DNA of 64,000 nucleotides from a virus, in IMG/VR virus record IMGVR_UViG_3300030419_007641, positions 132,878 through 196,877 of that record; one strand, written 5' to 3'. Below, piece after piece: positions 7,975 through 16,159 of this stretch. The notes under the pieces were generated by a model. It made no database searches. It was not told the origin of the DNA and was given only the letters and a program-made list of their open reading frames with translations. Within the stretch, counting starts at the first letter, position 1. Every line of letters starts with the position of its first letter. The position numbers were made by a program, and so were the translations under genes.

Positions 7975-8622
7975 TTATTTTTGCCAATCATTTACGAATT
8001 GATAAAATTCACCTCTTGTAGCTACATCACCTAAGAAGTCTTCACTCAATCTACTTGTCTTCATTTCACAACCGTCATGTTTAATACCTCTAAGACAAGC
8101 GCAAGTGTGAGTAGCAGATATCATAACAGCAACTCCTTTGTTACCTTCACAGATTTCGTCAATAGCTTTATGAATTTGCATTGTAAGACCTTCTTGAATT
8201 TGTGGCCTTCTACCATAATGCTCAACAATGCGGTTAAGCTTACTTAATCCAATAACTTTACCTTCCTTAGATGGAATATAAGCTACATGAGCTCTACCGG
8301 TAAATGGTAAGTGATGATGTGAGCAAAAAGACTTAACAGGAATACCACCTTGAAAGACCATTCCATCGTAACCGTCAGAAGGAAAAGCAGTTACATTAGG
8401 TAAATCATTATAACACCCAGCAGCTAAGTCATTTACAAAGGCTTTAGCTACACGTTTAGGGGTATTACTGCTATTAGGATCATTTCGCCAATCGATTCGT
8501 AGAGCATCGAGATATTTCTCATAAGCTGTAGCTGCATCTTCAATTACTTTAAGTTTTTCTTCTTCTGTTAAAGGCATGTTACCATTTGCGGTGGGTAATT
8601 TTGTAATTATAGTACGATCCAT
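7975..8622 (-). CDS. folE: GTP cyclohydrolase I
   Basis: 215 residues, the family's normal length. GTP cyclohydrolase I opens GTP to 7,8-dihydroneopterin triphosphate, the first step to folate and to 7-deazaguanine (queuosine/archaeosine) precursors. Visible motifs are KSFCSHHHLPFTGRAHVAYIP (zinc Cys and substrate His), GLSKLNRIVEHYGRRPQIQE, and CACLRG with the third metal ligand Cys. A charged insert follows CACLRG. With QueD and QueE just to the right and QueF at 47 kb, it more likely feeds 7-deazaguanine synthesis than folate. It is leftward and divergent from the gene at 8673. Confidence 0.93.
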   Translation of the reverse strand: MDRTIITKLPTANGNMPLTEEEKLKVIEDAATAYEKYLDALRIDWRNDPNSSNTPKRVAKAFVNDLAAGCYNDLPNVTAFPSDGYDGMVFQGGIPVKSFCSHHHLPFTGRAHVAYIPSKEGKVIGLSKLNRIVEHYGRRPQIQEGLTMQIHKAIDEICEGNKGVAVMISATHTCACLRGIKHDGCEMKTSRLSEDFLGDVATRGEFYQFVNDWQK

Positions 8623-8658
8623 ATAATATAATTATATATTCAAATATTAATGTTCAAG

Positions 8659-8666
8659 ACTAAATA
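8659..8666 (+). promoter_or_regulatory. Late promoter-like box ACTAAATA
   Basis: ACTAAATA in the 50-base intergenic region between divergent folE and the gene at 8673; it ends 6 bases before the ATG. Surrounding sequence is almost pure A/T. Confidence 0.45.
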
Positions 8667-8672
8667 TTATAT

Positions 8673-9245
8673 ATGTCAAGGCTATCCCAAAAAAAATTAT
8701 TAGAAGAGGGTATAGGGTCTGTACTTAAGGGTGTAGGGCGCGGTGCACTTGCTGGTGCTGGTGCTGCTTTCGATTATTTAGCTCCTCAAGAAGTTAAAAC
8801 AGAGCTAGGTAGATTAAAAGATATAGGCAGTAAAATCGCGAGAGGTTATACGAAGGGAGCTGGTTCTACTCTTAAAAATCTAGATAAAGCTTTAGCGAAT
8901 GTGGGGTTAATACGTACCGGTAAGCCTCGTGGTGACATTAAAAAACAAGCTGATGTATCTGTTGCTAGGTTGATCCATGATCCCAATACTAAAAAAGCAA
9001 TACCTGGGCAAGCTTTAAAAGACCCGGCTATATTCAAATTTGAAAACGGTGAATACCGGATAATAAAAGCGCCAGGTGTAAGGGTTGATCAAAGACAGCA
9101 AAGACAGCAAAAACAGCAAAAACAACAACCAGCATCAACTCCAGCTCCAACCCCAGCTCCAACCCCGACACCGGCACCTGGTGTTGTTACATCTAGCTTC
9201 TCTCAAAAAGATCTGCTAAGACAGTTGCAAATAGTCAGAGGCTAA
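8673..9245 (+). CDS. Hypothetical protein with Gln/Pro-rich tail
   Basis: 190 residues. The leader MSRLSQKKLLEEGIG carries a LLE site like the other candidate packaged proteins. Residues 15-35 are glycine/alanine-rich and hydrophobic (VLKGVGRGALAGAGAAF). Residues 138-170 are low complexity, first Gln/Arg repeats and then a Pro-Ala-Thr repeat (PAPTPAPTPTPAP), a flexible linker of virion type. No enzyme motif is seen. A virion role is inferred from the leader and the late-type box upstream. Confidence 0.55.
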   Translation: MSRLSQKKLLEEGIGSVLKGVGRGALAGAGAAFDYLAPQEVKTELGRLKDIGSKIARGYTKGAGSTLKNLDKALANVGLIRTGKPRGDIKKQADVSVARLIHDPNTKKAIPGQALKDPAIFKFENGEYRIIKAPGVRVDQRQQRQQKQQKQQPASTPAPTPAPTPTPAPGVVTSSFSQKDLLRQLQIVRG

Positions 9246-9334
9246 TTAACTATCCGAGAGAGGGACGAGGGAATCATTTTAAAATCTTCATACTAGTTGA
9301 TTTTTTTGCAAAACCTATTAATATATAATTACGT

Positions 9335-9979
9335 ATGAGCGCTTACACTTCATCAAAACAATTCGAATTAGGATCAACAGCATTTCGTCAATGGAAAGCG
9401 GATCATAGTCACTGCAAATATATTCATGGATATCAACTCAAAACACAACTAACATTTGGTTGCCACAGTCTAGACGATAAAAATTGGTGTGTTGATTTTG
9501 GTGGTTTAGATACACTTAAAAAAACTCTAAGAAATCAATTTGATCATACTGTCGTTGTTGCTGGAGATGATCCTGCTTTAGAGGCATTTGAGGAATTAAG
9601 TGAAAAGGGTATTATACAACTTCGAATAATGGTTGAAGGAGTAGGTGTTGAAAAATTTGCAGAATTCGTATTTAAGACAGCTGATGCATTTGTTGATGAA
9701 GCTTCAGAAGGTAGGTGTTTTGTTGTAAAGGCCAAAGTGACGGAGCATGAAGATAATTGGGCTGAATATACAAAAGAGGACAAAGAGGCAGCTAGTAACC
9801 ATGAATGTTGCCAAGATACTACAGATACTACAAAACAAGAAACAGATCCAGCACCAGTACCCGAAAATCAGTCTAAGCCGAATAATCCACATCCACAGGC
9901 AGGTCGTCAAGGAGCTAATGTAGGTCCAAATGTAACGCCTGGTAAAGGTAACTGGTTTGCTGGTACATCCTGGGGTTAA
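9335..9979 (+). CDS. queD: 6-carboxy-5,6,7,8-tetrahydropterin synthase (QueD-like)
   Basis: 214 residues. QueD converts dihydroneopterin triphosphate to 6-carboxytetrahydropterin on the way to 7-deazaguanines. His24, Cys27 (HSHCKYIHGY) and His31 fit the first zinc ligand, the catalytic cysteine and the second ligand; the third position of the usual HGH is Tyr33. NWCVDFGGLDTLKKTL and FDHTVVV match the conserved Asp segment and catalytic Asp-His. Residues 150-214 are a hydrophilic Pro/Gln-rich extension absent from the bacterial enzyme. The 89-base gap upstream shows no clear box or terminator. It converges with phoH, with no space between. Confidence 0.85.
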   Translation: MSAYTSSKQFELGSTAFRQWKADHSHCKYIHGYQLKTQLTFGCHSLDDKNWCVDFGGLDTLKKTLRNQFDHTVVVAGDDPALEAFEELSEKGIIQLRIMVEGVGVEKFAEFVFKTADAFVDEASEGRCFVVKAKVTEHEDNWAEYTKEDKEAASNHECCQDTTDTTKQETDPAPVPENQSKPNNPHPQAGRQGANVGPNVTPGKGNWFAGTSWG

Positions 9980-10708
9980 TTAAGTCCCAAGTACTTTACA
10001 TATAAATCTTAATATTTTACTTCGAGCAATTTCGGAAGTACCGAAGTCAAAAGTGTGTATATTTACCTCTTCACACTTTTTATCATTAAACTTGTTAAAG
10101 ATATTTCTATAACCTGATAACTTAATATCAACCTGGTTACAGTCTCCGCAAACAATATATTTGGAATCTCTACCAAATCTAGTTAAAATTGTTGTTAGCT
10201 CACCAGCTGATAAATTTTGTGCTTCATCAACTATTACTAAGGTTTTATTAAAAGTTAAACCTCTAACGAAATTAACCGGTATGGCATCAATCATTCCTTT
10301 ATGCTTGAGCATCATTGTTGTACCTTGGTTAGTAATTTCTGTAACTTTTTCAAGCAGGGGTATAGCATAAGGAGAGAATTTATCGTCTACCTCACCAGGT
10401 AAGGACCCCAAACTTTTCTCTGCAGATTCCACTATAGATCTTATATAAACTAGTCTATCATATTGTTCATCCTTTAAGAGCTCTAGACCAGCATATACGG
10501 CTATATATGTTTTCATACTTCCTGCAGGACCATCAACAAAAGCTATTTTTGTATCTTTATGTTTTATACATCGATAAAACTCCTTATGTTTAGGATTAAA
10601 ATAAAAGGGCTTTTTAATATGAAAGTCTAAAAGCCAATTATCCTGAAATGTTTCATCGAGGTTATCTACAGTAACCTCCCGACGCCTTCGGGCCGTTTTA
10701 GTACTCAT
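9980..10708 (-). CDS. phoH: PhoH-like ATPase
   Basis: 242 residues. The PhoH P-loop ATPase core is clear: FVDGPAGSMKTYIAVY (Walker A, with Met in place of the usual Gly before Lys-Thr), the strand LVYIRSIVE, GSLPGEVDDKF, the Walker B LVIVDEAQN, and ICGDCNQ-like VCGDCNQVDI as sensor. PhoH is common in marine phages; its role (RNA metabolism or stress response) is not settled. The leftward start has an ACTAAATA box (10716-10723 on the minus strand), 7 bases upstream. Tail-to-tail with queD. Confidence 0.9.
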   Translation of the reverse strand: MSTKTARRRREVTVDNLDETFQDNWLLDFHIKKPFYFNPKHKEFYRCIKHKDTKIAFVDGPAGSMKTYIAVYAGLELLKDEQYDRLVYIRSIVESAEKSLGSLPGEVDDKFSPYAIPLLEKVTEITNQGTTMMLKHKGMIDAIPVNFVRGLTFNKTLVIVDEAQNLSAGELTTILTRFGRDSKYIVCGDCNQVDIKLSGYRNIFNKFNDKKCEEVNIHTFDFGTSEIARSKILRFICKVLGT

Positions 10709-10749
10709 GTATTATTATTTAGTTGAAAAACACCATTATTAGCTATAAT

Positions 10750-11511
10750 ATGTTAATGGATTGTGATAAAGAAACTTTAATAGTATCTGATGATAAGGCA
10801 TTTTATACACTAGAAGGTGAAGGTGAATATGTAGGTGAACCTTCTGTGTTTTTTAGATTGTCTATGTGTAATCTAACATGTCAAGGGTTTGCTTCAGAAG
10901 ATTCGCCTTATGGATGTGATTCATATATTTCTTGGTCTGTTAAAAACAAAATGACTTTTAACGAAATATTTGAATTCATGAAAGAAAACAAATTTATTGA
11001 AAAACTTAAAGCTAATGCAATTCTAAAAATAACAGGTGGCGAGCCACTAATTCAACAAAAACAATTACTAAAATTTATAGAAGTATTTATCGATAAATAT
11101 TGTTTTATTCCACGAATTGATTTTGAAACTAATGCTACATTAATGCCGGATAAGAGGTGGAAAGAAGAATATAGAGCTACATTTACTACATCACCAAAAT
11201 TAACTACCAATGGAGATCCTGAAGAAAGATCTTATAAGCCTGAAGTATTAAAGTGGCATTCTGATAATGGATCCGGATTTAAGTTTGTTATTGCTACATC
11301 TGAAGACATAGAGGAAATTTGGCGCAAATATGTCGAAGATGATAAGGGTATTAATGTACCTTTAGATCGTATTTGGTTTATGCCATGTTGTGGTAGCAGG
11401 AAAGAACATGTAGAGAAGGCAGTTGCAGTAGCAGAGTATGCTAAAGCTATGAATGTAAAATTCTCACCCAGATTGCATCTGTTAATTTGGGATATGGCAT
11501 TAAAAGTTTAA
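10750..11511 (+). CDS. queE: 7-carboxy-7-deazaguanine synthase (QueE-like radical SAM)
   Basis: About 253 residues. QueE rearranges 6-carboxytetrahydropterin to 7-carboxy-7-deazaguanine with a radical SAM [4Fe-4S] cluster. The cluster motif is CNLTC followed after 11 residues by C, i.e. CX3CX11C rather than the canonical CX3CX2C; known QueE proteins do vary here. KITGGEPL is the SAM-binding GGEP motif, and TLEGEGEYVGEPSVFFRL matches the N-terminal substrate segment. The frame opens at a TTG (10723), but the ATGs at 10750 or 10756 are better starts. Head-to-head with phoH. Confidence 0.85.
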   Translation: MLMDCDKETLIVSDDKAFYTLEGEGEYVGEPSVFFRLSMCNLTCQGFASEDSPYGCDSYISWSVKNKMTFNEIFEFMKENKFIEKLKANAILKITGGEPLIQQKQLLKFIEVFIDKYCFIPRIDFETNATLMPDKRWKEEYRATFTTSPKLTTNGDPEERSYKPEVLKWHSDNGSGFKFVIATSEDIEEIWRKYVEDDKGINVPLDRIWFMPCCGSRKEHVEKAVAVAEYAKAMNVKFSPRLHLLIWDMALKV

Positions 11512-11512
11512 A

Positions 11513-12316
11513 ATGAATGAGTTTGATATAGTTATTGCAGTTGGTCCAAATGATGTTGATTATGTACACAATCAAATTAAGTGTACCAAAAAAAATATTG
11601 TTGGTTATAGGAATATTTACCTTATTCCCTATGATCCTACTTTTAAAATAGAGGGCTGCACTACTATTGCAGAGATAGAATTTCCATTTTCTAAGCAAAC
11701 AGTAGCTCAATATCACGGTAAATTAGAACGTAATGGTTGGTACTTGCAGCAATTGCTAAAGCTTTATGCAGGTATTATAATTCCAGGTATACTAGATAGG
11801 TATTTAGTTATTGATAGCGATACATACTTTGTAAAACCAACTTCATTTATTACTAGTGATAATAAATGTTTATATTCACATGGTAGTGATATTCATGGTC
11901 CATATTTTGATCATATGAAGCGGTTACATCCCTCTCTAAAGAGAGTAAATTACTCTGGTATATGTCATCATATGATGTTTGAAACAAAATATGTAGAGGA
12001 AATGTTCAGCTTAATTGAGGGTAATAAATCATCAGTACCATTTTATAAAATATTTTTAGAATGTGTAGATAAGGATGATTTTACATTATCCGGAGCCTCT
12101 GAATATGAAATATATCTTAACTATATGTTATTATATCACCCGGAATCTATTGAGATACGCTTTTTACCGAACGTGGAAGCTCGATTTAATAGAAACGGTA
12201 ATCAAGATCCGGATTGGAAAAAAAAGGCTCGCTTAACGTTAGGTGAAGATCTTGCAAATAGCCCCCCTAAAGAATGTGAAGGTCATAATTTTATCTCTTG
12301 CCATTGGTATAACTAA
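11513..12316 (+). CDS. GT-A glycosyltransferase-like protein (DUF6492-type)
   Basis: 267 residues. The N-terminal strand FDIVIAVGPNDVDYV and the central RYLVIDSDTYFVKP give a GT-A fold with a DxD-type metal/nucleotide-sugar site (Asp-Ser-Asp). GWYLQQLLKLYAG just before it is typical of DUF6492-like transferases. It begins the glycosyltransferase cassette, one base after queE. Acceptor and donor cannot be told from sequence. Confidence 0.7.
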   Translation: MNEFDIVIAVGPNDVDYVHNQIKCTKKNIVGYRNIYLIPYDPTFKIEGCTTIAEIEFPFSKQTVAQYHGKLERNGWYLQQLLKLYAGIIIPGILDRYLVIDSDTYFVKPTSFITSDNKCLYSHGSDIHGPYFDHMKRLHPSLKRVNYSGICHHMMFETKYVEEMFSLIEGNKSSVPFYKIFLECVDKDDFTLSGASEYEIYLNYMLLYHPESIEIRFLPNVEARFNRNGNQDPDWKKKARLTLGEDLANSPPKECEGHNFISCHWYN

Positions 12317-12332
12317 CACATATATATATATT

Positions 12333-13091
12333 ATGAGAATTGCATTTTCAGGGACTGGTAATAGTGGTAAATCAACTCTTTTAAAGAGCTTTATGTATAC
12401 TTGGGATAATTATACCACTCCTAAAGAAACATATAGAGACGTTATTACTGAGGAAAATTTACAGCATTCATCTAACACTACAACAGATACCCAAGAAAAA
12501 ATCCTAAATTTTATGATTGATCAGCTTCAATTAAATGATAAGGATGATAAAATAGCTTATGATAGATGCCCATTAGATAATATTGCTTATTCAATGTGGT
12601 GTCATGATAAAGGCATTAAAGGATTTACAAAACAATTTGTAACTAAACAAATTGCTCTTATGAGAGAGTCAATGAGACATCTAGATATTGTTTTTTTATG
12701 TAGATTTGATGAAAAGCAAGCCGTTGAAGATGATGGATTTAGAGACACTGATATTAACTTTATTAAAGAGGTAGATAATATTTTTTATTCTTTATATAAT
12801 CAATATATTCAAAATCCAGAAGCAGATATATTTTTCCCTGCTGGTGATACCCCTTGTATATTACCGTTGCCAAATGATCAGCAACAACGTATTGATTTAA
12901 TTGCAGAGTATATTGCACCGGGTGGTGACTTAATTAGTGATGAAGAATCAATTCTAAATCCTAATAATTTAAACGAATTGGAGGCATTAGTTAGGGAGCA
13001 AAAGGCTGCACTCGAACAAGAAGAACGTGAAAAGGAATTGCAAAGAAAGTTTGGACTACCTGATGGAGGTTATCCACCAATAACGTTATGA
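12333..13091 (+). CDS. P-loop kinase-like ATPase (AAA_28/NadR-like)
   Basis: About 252 residues from the ATG at 12333; an earlier in-frame start lies inside the upstream gene. MRIAFSGTGNSGKSTLLKSF is a Walker A loop of small-molecule kinases, and KIAYDRCPLDNIAYS is the DRxxxD motif that follows it in NadR and deoxynucleoside-kinase-like proteins. GFRDTDINFIKEV is shared with the paralogue at 48030. A hydrophilic coiled-coil tail follows. Substrate is unknown; a nucleotide or sugar is plausible given the neighbours. Confidence 0.65.
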   Translation: MRIAFSGTGNSGKSTLLKSFMYTWDNYTTPKETYRDVITEENLQHSSNTTTDTQEKILNFMIDQLQLNDKDDKIAYDRCPLDNIAYSMWCHDKGIKGFTKQFVTKQIALMRESMRHLDIVFLCRFDEKQAVEDDGFRDTDINFIKEVDNIFYSLYNQYIQNPEADIFFPAGDTPCILPLPNDQQQRIDLIAEYIAPGGDLISDEESILNPNNLNELEALVREQKAALEQEEREKELQRKFGLPDGGYPPITL

Positions 13092-13921
13092 GTGAGAGTA
13101 TAGGTATAGGAATTATTACCTGTGATCGGCCTGATTTTTTTACAAAATGTAGGGATTCTATAGATGATAATTCCTATAATCATATTGTTGTCGTAAATGA
13201 TGGTAATGATGATGTGGTTAATCCTAGAGCACCAGTTATTAAAACCGGGGGTAGAGAAGGAGTAGGTAAGGGTAAAAATAAAATTTTAAAGTATCTATAT
13301 GAAAAGGGGTGCGATTATATGTTCTTATTAGAGGATGATATGATAATGCTAGATAATTCTGTTTTTACAAAATACATACAAGCACATAAGGCATCCGGAA
13401 TACATCATTTTAACTATGGGCCCGGCTCCCCGTTTAATAGAAAGCAAACTATTGAAAATTTTGACCTACACAACAGACACGAGTTAGATCAACATTCAGA
13501 ACCAAATCCTCGTTTAATTGTAGATTATAAAGATATAAAAATTTCTTTATTTACACATACTGTGGCTATGTTTTCCTTTTTTACAAGAGAAGTAATAGAT
13601 AAAGCAGGTTATATTGACGAAGAATTTTATAATGCCTGGGAACATGTAGATCATACATACAGAATAATTAAAGAGCAAATGCATCCACCTTTTTGGTATT
13701 TTGCTGATATATATGACAGTCATAAGTATATGACTGAAGCTCCAGATGCTATTGATAAGTCTTCTATTGCTGGTGACTCTGAACAATGGAAAAAGAATGT
13801 ATATGGGGGTAGAGAAATTTATAAACGAAAACATGGACACTATCCTAATATGCCCCCGCATACAACTAAAGAAGAAGTTTTACAAACCTTAAAACAGATT
13901 AAAAATGATTATTCCAAATAG
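13088..13921 (+). CDS. Family 2-like glycosyltransferase
   Basis: 277 residues. It opens with the GT2 strand SIGIGIITCDRPDFF and has YMFLLEDDMIML as the acidic metal site (Glu-Asp-Asp). NAWEHVDHTYRII in the second half resembles the catalytic base region (ED/EHVD) of GT2 enzymes. Its start overlaps the upstream stop by 4 bases (ATGA), so it is translated as part of the cassette. Acceptor unknown. Confidence 0.75.
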   Translation: MSESIGIGIITCDRPDFFTKCRDSIDDNSYNHIVVVNDGNDDVVNPRAPVIKTGGREGVGKGKNKILKYLYEKGCDYMFLLEDDMIMLDNSVFTKYIQAHKASGIHHFNYGPGSPFNRKQTIENFDLHNRHELDQHSEPNPRLIVDYKDIKISLFTHTVAMFSFFTREVIDKAGYIDEEFYNAWEHVDHTYRIIKEQMHPPFWYFADIYDSHKYMTEAPDAIDKSSIAGDSEQWKKNVYGGREIYKRKHGHYPNMPPHTTKEEVLQTLKQIKNDYSK

Positions 13922-14675
13922 CTGTATATTTTATTTAGTAAATGACCAAGAAATACATATTAAAAGGCTAGAAGATAGCCTAAGATGTCTTAAGAACAAT
14001 TTTTTAAGACAGTATCCATATCCTGTTGTATTTGGTCATGAAGGTATTTCCAGCCCAACTAAGGCTAGAATTCGAAACGCTGCTCCGGAAAATTGTTATT
14101 TTCATAAAGTAAACTTTTCCTTACCATCTTATAGTCAAGATATAAAAGATAAAATTCCAGAAAAGTTTAAAGGTCATTGGGATGATAATGCATTTTTCTC
14201 AATGGGATATAGGCATATGTGTAGATTATTTTCCGGAGGACTCTACGAGGATAAATTTTTTAATAACGTTAAATACCTAATGCGTCTAGATTGTGATTCA
14301 TATATTACCAGTGAAGTTTCAGTAGACCCATTTAAAGTTATGGCAGATAAGCAAGGTATTTATGGTTATGTTGGGGAAGAGGAAGATATGGATTATGTTA
14401 TTGAAGGACTATTTGACTTTGTAGAAAAAGTTTTACCAACAGATAAAAATCTTCAATATAATAAAATGTATCAAACACATTTTTTTATTGAAGACTGTGA
14501 ATGGTTTCGATCAGATCCATATATGAGCTATTTTAAAGAAATAGACAAAACAGGTAACATTTATATTAAAAGATGGGGTGATGCACCTATAAAATATCAA
14601 GGTGTTATGAGACTAGTACCAAAAGAAAAGCGCATCAAATTTCATTTACCATATAGACACGGAGGTGATTTATGA
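13905..14675 (+). CDS. GT15-like (Kre2/Mnt1-type) alpha-mannosyltransferase homologue
   Basis: 256 residues. MGYRHMCRLFSGGLYE, VKYLMRLDCDSYI, a YGYV strand, then WFRSDPYMSYFKEID and IKRWGDAPI follow, in order, the conserved segments of fungal GT15 alpha-1,2-mannosyltransferases (YRHMCRFFSG, YYWRVEPDV, YGF, FFRS, ERWGDAPV). The Cys-Asp of LDCDSY replaces the usual Glu-Pro-Asp. GT15 normally uses GDP-mannose. Its presence in a phage is unusual. It overlaps the upstream gene by 17 bases and the next by 4. Confidence 0.7.
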   Translation: MIIPNSCIFYLVNDQEIHIKRLEDSLRCLKNNFLRQYPYPVVFGHEGISSPTKARIRNAAPENCYFHKVNFSLPSYSQDIKDKIPEKFKGHWDDNAFFSMGYRHMCRLFSGGLYEDKFFNNVKYLMRLDCDSYITSEVSVDPFKVMADKQGIYGYVGEEEDMDYVIEGLFDFVEKVLPTDKNLQYNKMYQTHFFIEDCEWFRSDPYMSYFKEIDKTGNIYIKRWGDAPIKYQGVMRLVPKEKRIKFHLPYRHGGDL

Positions 14676-15415
14676 AAATAGCTGTGTTGGTTCCTACAAG
14701 AGAGAGAATGAATAACAGACTTACTCTGTTATTTTCTATATTAACTACTGTCAACAATATTGATAATGTTAATATATATTATGGTGTAGATAAGGATGAT
14801 CCTACGTTAGATACTATTAAAAGAGTTGCATCAGCTATACCAGCTCTTAAAATTGTAGAAATTGATAATAAAAATAAGTTTTTGGGCCTGGGTATATTAT
14901 GGAATAAGTTAGTAAAGGCTTCTAATGAGGAAATTATATCTATGATAGGTGATGATATGGTATTTAAAACGCCTGGATGGGATACAATGCTACTTGAAGA
15001 ATTTAATAACATGCCCAAAGATAAAATTCAAGCTATACATTGCAATGATGACTACCATGGTGCAAAATTAGCTGTTAATTTATTCTGTCATAGAAAATAT
15101 GTTGATGTGCTGGGTTATTTTATGAGAGAGGAATTTTTAATCAATTGGGTTGATCAATGGCTACATCAAACGTTTTCTGCATTTGGCAGATTAAAATATA
15201 GAGATGATATTATGATCGAGCACAGACACTGGGTATTTGGTAAAACCCCTAGAGATAATACAGCTGAAAGAATGAATAATGCTAATGGTGGGAGCGAGGT
15301 AATAAGTGATAAATTATGGCACGAATTAGTAGATGAGAGAATTAGCGATGTTAAAAAACTTAGTAAATATTTAAACATGGAACCCGACTGGGGTAAGGTT
15401 GATACTGGGACGTAA
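14672..15415 (+). CDS. Glycosyltransferase family 2-like protein
   Basis: 247 residues. MKIAVLVPTRERMNN is a GT2 N-terminal strand, and EIISMIGDDMVFKTPGWD supplies the acidic metal-binding pair and the following loop seen in phage and bacterial GT2-like proteins. HWVFGKTPRDNT near residue 190 may hold catalytic or acceptor residues. ATGA overlap upstream. Substrate unknown. Confidence 0.7.
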   Translation: MKIAVLVPTRERMNNRLTLLFSILTTVNNIDNVNIYYGVDKDDPTLDTIKRVASAIPALKIVEIDNKNKFLGLGILWNKLVKASNEEIISMIGDDMVFKTPGWDTMLLEEFNNMPKDKIQAIHCNDDYHGAKLAVNLFCHRKYVDVLGYFMREEFLINWVDQWLHQTFSAFGRLKYRDDIMIEHRHWVFGKTPRDNTAERMNNANGGSEVISDKLWHELVDERISDVKKLSKYLNMEPDWGKVDTGT

Positions 15416-15417
15416 AA

Positions 15418-16158
15418 ATGGGTGAAATAACCACACAAGATAAGCTAGGTGCATCTATTTCACATTTAGTAAAGGAACTTAAGTTAAAGGTAAATCTCGA
15501 AATAGGGTCTTGGGATGGTACTGGCGCTACTAGATGTTTTATAGATGCTATGAAAGATTTTTCTAGAAAATCTCTAACATGTTTAGAAATAGACAAGAAA
15601 AAATTTAACAGTTTAGTTAAAAATGTAGGAGATTATTCATGGGTTAAGTGCTATAATAGATCGTCCATAAATTGTAATAAACTAATTGATTTCGGGTTTG
15701 ATAGAATTTGGAACTCGCTTTTTAATCCACTAGTACATTTTACAGATACTAAAAAAGAAACTGTGGAGGAGTGGTACACCGGTGATGTAAATTTAATGAA
15801 AAAATATCCGCAGGGATTTTTAGAGGAAGATCATACAATATACGATGCAGTTTTAATTGACGGTGGTGAATTTACAGGTTATTTTGAATTTGAACTTTTA
15901 AAAAATCGAACAAACGTGTTCTTTTTAGACGATTCTTTTAGATCATACAAAACAAATAAAGCAGCTATTTTATTATCAGAAGATTTAGAGTGGGATTGCT
16001 TGGCGTATGAAAAGAGTGTTGAAGGGCTAGATTGGGGATTAAGTTCTTATGTAGAAAAGGAAGAAGAGGTACCACAGCATATCTTAGAGGCAATGATGGA
16101 ACATCGAAAAAAGGTAAGAAACGGATTTGCTATCTTTAAAAGAAAAAAATTTATATAA
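15418..16158 (+). CDS. Class I SAM-dependent methyltransferase-like protein
   Basis: 246 residues. VNLEIGSWDGTGATRCF is SAM-binding motif I, LTCLEIDKKKF is the acidic end of strand 2, and YDAVLIDGGEFTGY resembles the Asp-Gly segment of Methyltransf_24/TylF-like O-methyltransferases. In a glycosyltransferase cassette it probably methylates a sugar or transferred glycan, but this is inference. Confidence 0.6.
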   Translation: MGEITTQDKLGASISHLVKELKLKVNLEIGSWDGTGATRCFIDAMKDFSRKSLTCLEIDKKKFNSLVKNVGDYSWVKCYNRSSINCNKLIDFGFDRIWNSLFNPLVHFTDTKKETVEEWYTGDVNLMKKYPQGFLEEDHTIYDAVLIDGGEFTGYFEFELLKNRTNVFFLDDSFRSYKTNKAAILLSEDLEWDCLAYEKSVEGLDWGLSSYVEKEEEVPQHILEAMMEHRKKVRNGFAIFKRKKFI

Positions 16159-16159
16159 T

